DNA of 13,900 bases from Chloroflexota bacterium (GTDB lineage Bacteria; Chloroflexota; Dormibacteria; CF-121): positions 1-13,900 of the forward strand of contig VBFF01000098.1 in assembly GCA_005889285.1 (NCBI GenBank). Direction: 5' to 3'. Under the pieces are notes generated by a model. It was given only the letters and a program-made list of their open reading frames with translations. It ran no database searches and was not told where the DNA came from. The position numbers and the translations under genes are program-made. Below are positions 7,772-13,900 of this stretch, piece after piece. Position 1 is the stretch's first letter. The number at the start of each line of letters is the position of its first letter.

Positions 7772-9010
7772 GTGTCGACGCCTCCCTTCGCGGCTCCGGC
7801 CGGCACCGCCGCCCCGGCCGTCCGGAAGGTTCGAGCGGCCTTCGTCGCCCAGGCCGCGCTGGTCGGTTCGGCGCTCGCCCTCTATGCCCTGGTGCTGGTC
7901 CAGGGCGGCTGGTATCACCAGGACCTCGACGCCTACCTGGCGGCCGCCCGCGCCATCTGGCACGGCCAGCCGCTGTATGCCCCCTTCCTCCACCATCCCT
8001 TCCCGGACCCGGCCTTGCGACCCGCCTACATCTACCCGCCGGTCTTCGCGCTCCTCGTCGCACCGCTGGGGCTCCTTTCGGACGCCGCCGCGAACATCCT
8101 CTGGCTCGCGGTCGGACAGGCCGCGCTGATCGCGGCCCTCGTCATCACGCTCCGCTGGCTCCGGCCGCCTGCGTGGGCGGTAACGGCGATCCTCTGCGCC
8201 ACCGCCACCTTCTATCCCCTCTGGGTCGATGCGGTCCAGGGCCAGGCCAACCTGCTCGTCCTCCTCCTCGTCACCGCCGGCATCGCCGGCATCGCGCGGG
8301 GCAATGCCAGGTTCGGCGCCGCCCTCGGCGTGGCGGCCGCGCTCAAGTTGACTCCTCTTCTCCTGCTCGCCTGGCTCCTCCTCGACCGCCGCTTCCGGGA
8401 GTTGGCCTGGATGCTCGGCGCCTTCATCGGCGTTACTGCCGCCGCGGCCCTGGTGCGCTTCGACGACACCCGGATCTTCTTTGGCCAGGTTGTCCCCGCG
8501 CTGGCGCACGGCACGGCGATCTATGCCAATCAGTCGCTGCAGGGCGTCATCGCCCGGGTCGCCACCAGCAATCCCTACACGCCGCCATGGATGGTTGTGT
8601 CATGGGCGTATCTGGTCGCGCCAAGCTTGATCCTCGCCTTCATCGGGCTCTGGGTTGTGCGGACGCGCCGTCAGCCGGCGATGGTCCGCGCAGCGGCCTT
8701 CCTTCCACTCGTACCGCTCGCGTCGTCGGTCACCTGGCCGCATCACCTGGTTCTTCTTCTGCCCGTCCTCTGGTTCGGCTTGATCGCGATCGCCGGGCGC
8801 GGCTGGCCGCTGCCATCGACGGTCGCGATCGGCCTTCTGCTGCTGCTCTTCAGTGTTGTCGCCCGCTGGCCGGTCGGTCCCGCCTTCAACCAGCCCGGCT
8901 TTCGTGCGGCCCAGACGGCTGACCCGGCCGTCTTCCTCGTGGCCAACGCTTTGTGCTTGGGGACGCTCACCCTCTTTCTGCTGGCACCATGGCTGCTGCG
9001 CTCCCGCTGA
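7772..9010 (+). CDS. GT87-like polyprenyl-phosphate-mannose-dependent glycosyltransferase
   Basis: 412 residues from GTG at 7772; this is the most textbook GT87 member here. A proline/alanine-rich cytoplasmic N-terminus leads to TM1 (about 24-44). The outer-loop motif is HQDLDAYLAAARA (D51, D53), then HGQPLYAPF, AYIYPPVFALLVAPL (85-99), VQGQANLLVLLL with GQ at 157-158, AALKLTPLLLLAWLL (189-203), NQSLQGVIARVA (253-264) and SSVTWPHHLVLLLP (318-331). Known GT87 enzymes transfer mannose from polyprenyl-phosphate-mannose outside the membrane; the same chemistry is inferred, with the acceptor unknown. It is the first gene of a plus-strand operon and its end overlaps the next gene by 22 bases. The motifs NxSLxGxxxRxA and SSVTWxHHL are shared with the gene at 2316-3623, showing they are paralogues. 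Confidence 0.88.
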   Translation: MSTPPFAAPAGTAAPAVRKVRAAFVAQAALVGSALALYALVLVQGGWYHQDLDAYLAAARAIWHGQPLYAPFLHHPFPDPALRPAYIYPPVFALLVAPLGLLSDAAANILWLAVGQAALIAALVITLRWLRPPAWAVTAILCATATFYPLWVDAVQGQANLLVLLLVTAGIAGIARGNARFGAALGVAAALKLTPLLLLAWLLLDRRFRELAWMLGAFIGVTAAAALVRFDDTRIFFGQVVPALAHGTAIYANQSLQGVIARVATSNPYTPPWMVVSWAYLVAPSLILAFIGLWVVRTRRQPAMVRAAAFLPLVPLASSVTWPHHLVLLLPVLWFGLIAIAGRGWPLPSTVAIGLLLLLFSVVARWPVGPAFNQPGFRAAQTADPAVFLVANALCLGTLTLFLLAPWLLRSR

Positions 9011-10617
9011 GTCGACCGTCGGCCGCGCCGCGGCCGGCATCACGGCAGTGGCCGCGCTTCGCCCTGGTGTTGGCCGCGATCGTGGCGGTCATCTCGCTCC
9101 TGCCCTATCTCCTCGCCTATCTCTGGACTCCGCCGGGGCACCACTTCGCCGGTTTCTTCTTCATCGCCGACGACGCCACGACCTACCTCGCGAAGATGCG
9201 CCAGGGTGCGGACGGCGCATGGCTCTGGAACGACCCGTACACCAGCGAGCCCCACGCCGGCGTCTTCCTCTTCTCCTTCTACCTGCTGTTCGGCCATCTG
9301 GCGGCGCTCCTTCATCTCCCGCTGATCGCCACCTACCACCTGGCCCGCATCTCCGGCGCGATCGCCCTCGTGCTGGCCGCCGACCAGCTCTGCCGCCGCT
9401 TGCTGCAGAGGGAGCTTCGCCGCCTCGCGCTGCTGCTCGTGATCCTGGCATCGGGCGCCGGGTTTCTCGCTCAGGCTCTGGGAAATCCTTCGATCTTCGG
9501 CAGCCCGGTCGAGGCACTCGACCTCCACCTACCGGAGATCAGCGGCTGGTACTCCATCCTGGCGATCCCCCACTTCACCTGGGCGACCGCGCTGATCATC
9601 GTGGCGCTGCTGGGCCTGCTCCAGATCGCCGACGCGCCCGCCTGGCGTCCGGTGGCGGTCGCCTCCGCCGCGCTGATCGCGCTCACCGCCATCCATCCGC
9701 AGATGATTCCCGTGCTCGGTGTGATCTGGGTCGCCTACCGGGGCGTGCTCCTGGCGTGGGGCGAGCGGCCCTCGATCCGGTCGATCGCGGCCCAGCTCTT
9801 GCCCTTCCTGGCAACCATCCCCCTGCTCGCCTACAACGCCTGGATCCTCTTTCGCGATCCGACGATCGCCGAGTGGGCACGTCAGTGGCGCCATCAGGCG
9901 CCCGGTCCGGTGAGCCTCGTGGTCAGCCTCGGCCTGCCGCTGCTGGCCGCCACCCTTGGGATGGTGGTCGCCTGGCGGCGCCGCGACCGCGGCCTGGCGC
10001 TTCTCTTCGTGTGGCCACCGCTGGTGCTGGCGCTCCTCTACCTGCCCAACATCGCGAACATCCAGCGGCGGCTGCTCGACGCGCTCTACGTGCCGGTGGG
10101 CATCCTGGCCGCGCTCGGCATTCGGACGCTGGCCTCGCGGCTGCATCGCGCGCGTGCGCGCCGCATCGAGGCGATCCTCGTCACCAGCTGCTGCCTCTCG
10201 TCGCTGATCGTCCTCGCCATCGCGTTGCGGTTCGCGTCGGGGGCGTTCGCCGAGGCCTACGTCGGCGACGACAGCTGGAAAGCCATGCAATGGCTCTCGT
10301 CGCACCACCAGCCCGGCGATCGGGCGCTCAGCTCACCGGGGGCCGGGCAGCTGCTCCCCGCCTGGGCGGGCGTTTCCGTCTATGTCGGGCATTACAGCGA
10401 GACGCTCGATTACTTCCAGAAGATCCGCAACGTCTCGGAGGTGTTGAAACCGGATGCACCCGAGGCGACGGTGCGAGCCTTCCTGCACGACAACGCCATC
10501 ACCATGCTCTACTGGGGCCCGGACGAGACCTTGACCGGCTTCCAGCCCGCGAGCCAGTCCTACCTCGAGCCCATCCACCAGGACGGGGCCGTCACCATCT
10601 ACCGCGTTCACTGGTGA
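8989..10617 (+). CDS. GT-C-like polytopic membrane protein, paralogue of the 4845-6446 gene
   Basis: 542 residues if it starts at ATG 8989; an in-frame start at 8953 also exists but lies deeper inside the previous gene and adds no conserved sequence. TM1 is at about 24-46. The first outer loop reads FAGFFFIADDATTYLAKMRQG with D61-D62, then GAWLWNDPYTSE and a Phe-rich helix. Many hydrophobic segments follow, with TAIHPQMIPV in the middle and YLPNIANIQRR near a later loop. The last 120 residues are soluble: DRALSSPGAGQLLPAWAG, then YVGHYSETLDYF, then ITMLYWGPDETL. This matches the domain order of its minus-strand paralogue. A role as an extracytoplasmic glycosyltransferase, or an accessory protein for one, is inferred from fold plan and context; no named family was recognised. 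Confidence 0.78.
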   Translation: MAAALPLSRPSAAPRPASRQWPRFALVLAAIVAVISLLPYLLAYLWTPPGHHFAGFFFIADDATTYLAKMRQGADGAWLWNDPYTSEPHAGVFLFSFYLLFGHLAALLHLPLIATYHLARISGAIALVLAADQLCRRLLQRELRRLALLLVILASGAGFLAQALGNPSIFGSPVEALDLHLPEISGWYSILAIPHFTWATALIIVALLGLLQIADAPAWRPVAVASAALIALTAIHPQMIPVLGVIWVAYRGVLLAWGERPSIRSIAAQLLPFLATIPLLAYNAWILFRDPTIAEWARQWRHQAPGPVSLVVSLGLPLLAATLGMVVAWRRRDRGLALLFVWPPLVLALLYLPNIANIQRRLLDALYVPVGILAALGIRTLASRLHRARARRIEAILVTSCCLSSLIVLAIALRFASGAFAEAYVGDDSWKAMQWLSSHHQPGDRALSSPGAGQLLPAWAGVSVYVGHYSETLDYFQKIRNVSEVLKPDAPEATVRAFLHDNAITMLYWGPDETLTGFQPASQSYLEPIHQDGAVTIYRVHW

Positions 10618-10653
10618 CGATCGCCGGCCAGGGGAACGCGGCGTCAGGATTCC

Positions 10654-10670
10654 TGTTCTAATTTGCGAGC
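10654..10670 (+). promoter_or_regulatory. Extended -10 promoter with near-leaderless start
   Basis: TGT followed by TCTAAT (10654-10662) is an extended -10: the TGn motif is present and five of six hexamer bases match TATAAT. It ends eight bases before the ATG at 10671, so transcription would begin at or next to the start codon. No -35 match is seen, which extended -10 promoters often tolerate, and no Shine-Dalgarno lies at normal spacing (an AGGA is about 21 bases upstream). The site lies in a short AT-richer patch in otherwise GC-rich DNA and would give the epimerase its own transcription start. Confidence 0.5.
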
Positions 10671-11714
10671 ATGAAGACGGTAATTACCGGAGGCGCCGGG
10701 TTCATTGGCTGCAACGTGGCGGCGCACGCGATGAGAGCTGGCGACCAGGTTGTTGTCCTCGACAACCTCGCCCGCCCTGGCGCTGCGGCCAATGCCCAAT
10801 GGCTCTCCACGCTCGGTGGCGACCTCTCCGTCGTCCGCGCCGACGTTCGAGACTATCAAGCCGTGCGCGCGGCGGTGCGGGACGCGCAAGCCGTCTACCA
10901 TCTTGCGGCACAGGTAGCCGTTACCACCTCCGTGATCGATCCCAGGAGCGATTTTGAGATCAACGCGCTTGGCACCCTCAACGTGCTCGAGGCAGTACGG
11001 GCCGAATGTCCGGGCGCATTCCTCGCCTACAGCTCAACGAATAAGGTCTACGGTTCGATGCAAGACGTTGGCGTGCAACGCAACGGAACTCGCTACGAGT
11101 TCGCGAGTCTCAGCCAGGGAATTGGCGAAACCCAGTTACTCGATTTCCACTCCCCCTATGGCTGCTCCAAAGGAGCCGGCGACCAATACGTGCGAGATTA
11201 TTCGCGCATCTACGGCCTTCGCACCGTCGTTTTCCGTCAAAGTTGCATCTACGGGCCGCGCCAGGTTGGAAGTGAGGATCAGGGGTGGGTGGCCCACCTG
11301 ATGATCCAGGCGCTGAGGGGAGACAAGATTGTTATTTATGGAGATGGGCTGCAGGTGCGTGACATCTTGCACGTTGACGACCTCATCGCATGCTATTCGG
11401 CGGCCCACCGGGCCATCGACGCCGTCTCCGGGGAAGTCTTCAACATCGGCGGTGGTCCGCTGAACACCCTCTCGCTGGTTGAACTGATTGCGTACCTACA
11501 GGGAAAGCTGGGTCGCCCCGTCGAGTACGAGTTCGCTCCCTGGCGTGCGGGCGACCAACGTGTCTATGTGAGCAACGTGAGTAAGGCACGCGACGCGTTG
11601 CGCTGGGAACCCTCGATCGATGTCACGATCGGTCTGGATCGGTTGATGGAGTGGCTTCGCGAAAGCGACCTCGCCCGCTCCAGGACAGCGGCGTCGGGCG
11701 GTTTCTCGGACTAG
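10671..11714 (+). CDS. tyvE: CDP-paratose 2-epimerase (tyvelose epimerase)-like SDR enzyme
   Basis: 347 residues, an extended short-chain dehydrogenase/epimerase. The NAD site is TGGAGFIG (6-13) with D31 at the end of beta 2. Then come HLAAQVAVTTS (77-87), SSTNKVYG (121-128) and the active pair Y163/K167 in SPYGCSK. The combination SSTNKVYG, ETQLLDFHSPYGCSKGAGDQY, FRQSCIYGPRQ, EDQGWVAH, QVRDILHVDD and DQRVYV is specific to CDP-paratose 2-epimerase as I remember the Salmonella TyvE sequence. That enzyme converts CDP-paratose to CDP-tyvelose using bound NAD, in the cytoplasm. The last 15 residues are a low-complexity tail. Genes for making CDP-paratose are not in the window. Its codons are less GC-rich than its neighbours: four 60-base rows counted by hand gave 53-58% G+C, against 65-72% in three rows upstream. 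A related NDP-sugar epimerase specificity remains possible. Confidence 0.85.
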   Translation: MKTVITGGAGFIGCNVAAHAMRAGDQVVVLDNLARPGAAANAQWLSTLGGDLSVVRADVRDYQAVRAAVRDAQAVYHLAAQVAVTTSVIDPRSDFEINALGTLNVLEAVRAECPGAFLAYSSTNKVYGSMQDVGVQRNGTRYEFASLSQGIGETQLLDFHSPYGCSKGAGDQYVRDYSRIYGLRTVVFRQSCIYGPRQVGSEDQGWVAHLMIQALRGDKIVIYGDGLQVRDILHVDDLIACYSAAHRAIDAVSGEVFNIGGGPLNTLSLVELIAYLQGKLGRPVEYEFAPWRAGDQRVYVSNVSKARDALRWEPSIDVTIGLDRLMEWLRESDLARSRTAASGGFSD

Positions 11715-12469
11715 GCGGAAGCCCGCCGCTGGTCGGTCTTGGCTGCCGGAGTCGGATGTCGGCGGACACGACCCGGGATGGCCAGGAGCTCGAGGAACAT
11801 CGCGGCCGAGTGCCGGATCGGATGCACCCGGCTCTGCGGCGAGTTGATCCAGCGGGTCGGGACTTCGACGATCTTGAACCCGGCCTGCTGCGCGCGGTAG
11901 AGGACCTCGACATCGAAGCCGAAGCCGCGCGTCTGCAGCTGCGGGAAGACTCGGTCCGCGACTTCGGCCGTGAAGGCCTTGAACCCGCACTGGGTATCTC
12001 TCACACCGCCGAGCACGAAGATTCGCACCAGCCGGTTGAAGATCTTTCCCATCGTCTCCCGATACCAGGGTTGGTGGAGTTCCACCTGTGACTCTCGCAG
12101 GCCGCGCGAGGCGATCGCGACCCCGGCGCCCGCACGAAGCGGTCGCAGCAGCTTTTCCATGTCGTCAATCGGGACGCTGAGGTCGGCGTCGCTGAAGATT
12201 CGGTAGCGGCCCCGGGCGGCGGCCATCCCGAGGCGGACGGCACCCCCCTTGCCGCCGTTCCGCTCCGCCACGAGCAGCGAGAGCTGCGGCCAGCGGGCGG
12301 CGCGCTCGCGGACGACCTGAACCGTGCTGTCGCGGCTGCCATCGTCCACGACGATCACCTCCACGGGAACGTTGATCGCCGCGAGGTGGCGCTCTACGCG
12401 ATCGAGCGTCGCCGGCAGCCGCAGCGCTTCGTTGAAGGCCGGGATCACGATGGAGATTTCGGGGGTCAT
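11711..12469 (-). CDS. Family 2 glycosyltransferase, dolichyl-phosphate beta-glucosyltransferase (Alg5)-like
   Basis: 252 residues from ATG 12469, chosen because it overlaps the previous stop as ATGA; the open frame before it is noise. GT-A marks: VIPAFNEALRLP (8-19), VVDDGS (40-45), ERNGGKGGAVRLGM (69-82), FSDADLSVP with the D-x-D-like metal site (92-100), RDTQCGFKAF (157-166) and FGFDVEVLYRAQQ (183-195). NRGKGGAV-type, DTQCGFK and FDVE motifs together define the polyprenyl/dolichyl-phosphate glucosyltransferase subgroup, which attaches glucose from UDP-glucose to the lipid phosphate on the cytoplasmic face. It lacks the C-terminal membrane helices and GtrA-like domain some homologues have, so it is probably peripheral to the membrane. 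It would supply donor to the GT-C proteins around it (inference). Its TAG stop shares the CTAG with the converging epimerase stop. Confidence 0.87.
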   Translation of the reverse strand: MTPEISIVIPAFNEALRLPATLDRVERHLAAINVPVEVIVVDDGSRDSTVQVVRERAARWPQLSLLVAERNGGKGGAVRLGMAAARGRYRIFSDADLSVPIDDMEKLLRPLRAGAGVAIASRGLRESQVELHQPWYRETMGKIFNRLVRIFVLGGVRDTQCGFKAFTAEVADRVFPQLQTRGFGFDVEVLYRAQQAGFKIVEVPTRWINSPQSRVHPIRHSAAMFLELLAIPGRVRRHPTPAAKTDQRRASA

Positions 12470-13188
12470 GCCGCGCGCTCCACCTTCCGCATCTCCGCGC
12501 GGAAGGCCAGCAGCTCCGCAAACGCGCGAATCACGACGCGGATGTTCGCCCCGGTCTGCTTGCCCGCCTTCCTGGGGTAATGGTGCACCGGGACTTCGAC
12601 CACGCGAGCATGAAGCTGGCGGGCAAGCACCAGCACCTCGGTGTTGATGAGGGCCCCCTCCGAGTGCAGGGCCATGCGCGCGAGTAAGTCCCTGCGGGTC
12701 AGCCGGAAGGCGCAATTCACATCGCGCACGAGCCGGCCAAAAAGGAGGCGCACCAGCGTGAAGAACGCCCACGCGTTGAGCCGACGCAGCAGCGGATCGC
12801 GCCGATGCTTGCGGTATCCGGCGACGATGTCGGCATCGGCCGCGCGGGCAAGCAGCAGCTCGACCTCTGCCGGGTCGAACTGATTATCGGCATCCATCAG
12901 GAAGATCCAGGAGAAGCGCGCGGCGCCAAAGCCCGACCGAAGCGCCGCCCCGTAGCCGCGATTGACCGGGTGACGGATGACGCGCAGATTCGGGTGCGCC
13001 GCCTTGAGCCGTTCCAGCACCGCCGGGGTGCCGTCCTGGCTGCCGTCATCGACGACGATGATCTCGAATCCGCGCGTGAACGTCTGGAGGGCCGTGGCCA
13101 TCCGACCGACCGACTGCTCCAGGTTGGCCTCCTCGTTATAGGCGGGCATCACCGCGCTGATCTCCACAGCCGGCACCGGCGCGGTCAT
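12466..13188 (-). CDS. Family 2 glycosyltransferase, polyprenyl-phosphate mannosyltransferase (DPM1)-like
   Basis: 240 residues from ATG 13188, overlapping the upstream stop as ATGA; the downstream gene is joined the same way. Marks: AVMPAYNEEANLEQSV (12-27), VVDDGSQDGT (45-54), NRGYGAALRSGF (76-87), MDADNQFDP (98-106, metal-binding Asp pair D99/D101), RDVNCAFRL (155-163), EGALINTEVLVLARQ (177-191) and VEVPVHHYPRKAGKQTGAN (197-215). This is the pattern of soluble polyprenyl-phosphate hexose synthases and related GT2 enzymes with the HxxRxxGxxxG-type tail. The most likely reaction is transfer of a hexose, probably mannose, from GDP- or UDP-sugar to polyprenyl phosphate in the cytoplasm. No transmembrane segment is evident. 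Co-translation with the Alg5-like enzyme suggests two distinct lipid-linked donors. Sugar identity is not certain from sequence. Confidence 0.85.
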   Translation of the reverse strand: MTAPVPAVEISAVMPAYNEEANLEQSVGRMATALQTFTRGFEIIVVDDGSQDGTPAVLERLKAAHPNLRVIRHPVNRGYGAALRSGFGAARFSWIFLMDADNQFDPAEVELLLARAADADIVAGYRKHRRDPLLRRLNAWAFFTLVRLLFGRLVRDVNCAFRLTRRDLLARMALHSEGALINTEVLVLARQLHARVVEVPVHHYPRKAGKQTGANIRVVIRAFAELLAFRAEMRKVERAA

Positions 13189-13900
13189 GGTGCGAAGCCT
13201 ACTCGGATGAATACGGTGGCCACGTCATCCCGGCTCAGCAGACGAAAGTCCGCGTCCTGGCCAAGGATGCCGGTCAGCGGGTGCGCGCTGGGCAGCACGA
13301 TGGCGTCGGGGTGGGCCTGGGCGATGACGTCCTGCCAGCCGGACGCAAGGTAGCTCACTCGAAGGTACTGGCTGAAGACCTGCGGGCCGTAGACCTCCAC
13401 CCGGCCGTCGATGAAGACGCGGCCGCCGTCGGGATAGAGTCGCCAGATCAAGTAGCCGCCGTAGTCGTAGTAGTTGAAGACCCGCACCGGCCGGCCGGTT
13501 CGTGCCAGCGCCTCCGCGGCCTGCACCGGGAGCGCGGCGCTGATCGCGGCGGCCTGCGCCTCCGGCCGCAGGTTGGGAACGGCCCGGTAGGCGATCATGC
13601 CGGTGCCCACCACGATCAGGAGCGCCAGGTTGATCGCCCCCAGCGTCACCGTGTGGCCCAGCGGCAGGGCGGGCTTCCAGCGCAGGGCGACCTGGGACGC
13701 CACGGGCCGGTCGACGGCCGGAAGGAGGCTCGACGCCAGGCCGAGCAACGCCTGCGCGCAGCGCGCCATGAGCGGCGCCGCCGCGAGGACGAAGAGCGGC
13801 ACGTGCCGCTGCGACGATAGCGCCAGGTACAGGAGCGCGAACGCCAGCAGCCACTCGCTGCTGCGGGCCCGCACGCGCCCGGTCGCCAGCCCGGCGAGCA
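13185..13900 (-). CDS. Polytopic membrane protein, GT-C-like (5' end outside window)
   Basis: The frame stays open to the right edge (a GTG at 13874 is internal), so only the last 237 residues are visible. They comprise a membrane helix containing WLLAFALLYLALSS, then RHVPLFVLAAAPLMARC, a loop, a helix around ITLGAINLALLIVVGTGMIA (single residues uncertain), and a soluble C-terminal domain with NYYDYGGYLIWRLYPDGG, RVFIDGRVEVYG, VFSQYLRVSYLASGW and DAIVLPS. The first gene of the window has the same sequence of features, so both ends carry paralogues. No catalytic motif can be assigned. It is the first visible gene of the minus-strand operon with the two GT2 enzymes, joined by ATGA, which points to glycan assembly. 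Confidence 0.8.
   Translation of the reverse strand, partial: LAGLATGRVRARSSEWLLAFALLYLALSSQRHVPLFVLAAAPLMARCAQALLGLASSLLPAVDRPVASQVALRWKPALPLGHTVTLGAINLALLIVVGTGMIAYRAVPNLRPEAQAAAISAALPVQAAEALARTGRPVRVFNYYDYGGYLIWRLYPDGGRVFIDGRVEVYGPQVFSQYLRVSYLASGWQDVIAQAHPDAIVLPSAHPLTGILGQDADFRLLSRDDVATVFIRVGFAP

Noticed and set aside
6446..8509. Long minus-strand open frame that could code one 687-residue protein
   Set aside because: Upstream of about 7020 the translation is Arg/Gly/Glu/Asp-rich noise and antisense to a clear GT87-like gene; only its last part is real, as the 3' half of the disrupted gene.
8853..10661. Plus-strand 602-residue open frame
   Set aside because: It shares the region with a convincing membrane protein in another frame and translates to Arg/Pro/Ala-rich noise.
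12470..12772. N-terminal extension of the Alg5-like GT2 gene
   Set aside because: The GT-A fold begins right after ATG 12469, which forms an ATGA overlap; the extension is an off-frame reading of the other GT2 gene.

Overview
The window (13.9 kb, strongly G+C-rich) is a dense block of membrane and glycosylation genes with no gene-free stretch over 60 bases. The base composition, GTG starts, ATGA/GTGA stop-start overlaps, weak or absent Shine-Dalgarno sites and near-leaderless starts suggest a high-GC soil or sediment bacterium. Chloroflexota or Dormibacterota-like is my guess, but the lineage is not proven. No rRNA, tRNA, CRISPR array, transposase or phage gene was seen.

Layout. (1) 1-3623, plus strand: the C-terminal part of a polytopic membrane protein, a disrupted GT87-type mannosyltransferase-like gene, and an intact GT87-like gene, joined by 4-base ATGA/GTGA overlaps. 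(2) 7713-3571, minus strand: a disrupted GT-C-like gene, a 533-residue GT-C-like protein with an extracytoplasmic C-terminal domain, and a third GT87-like protein that carries a translated palindromic repeat insertion. Its 3' end overlaps region 1 by 53 bases. (3) 7772-11714, plus strand: an intact GT87-like gene, a paralogue of the 533-residue protein, and, behind its own extended -10 promoter, a CDP-paratose 2-epimerase-like SDR enzyme. (4) 13900-11711, minus strand: an edge-truncated membrane protein paralogous to the first gene, then two family 2 glycosyltransferases, all with ATGA overlaps. This operon meets the epimerase gene tail to tail in a shared CTAG.

Working model (inference). The two GT2 enzymes charge polyprenyl phosphate with hexoses on the cytoplasmic face. 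The many GT-C-fold proteins, which in known families use lipid-linked sugars outside the membrane, then build a surface glycan, glycolipid or glycoprotein. The epimerase would provide a 3,6-dideoxyhexose (tyvelose-type) nucleotide sugar, but the rest of the CDP-dideoxysugar pathway is not in this window.

The most unusual points are the repeat translated inside a GT87-like gene, two separate GT-C genes broken at the same structural position (just after the GQ-like motif), and the lower-GC epimerase with its own leaderless-type promoter.
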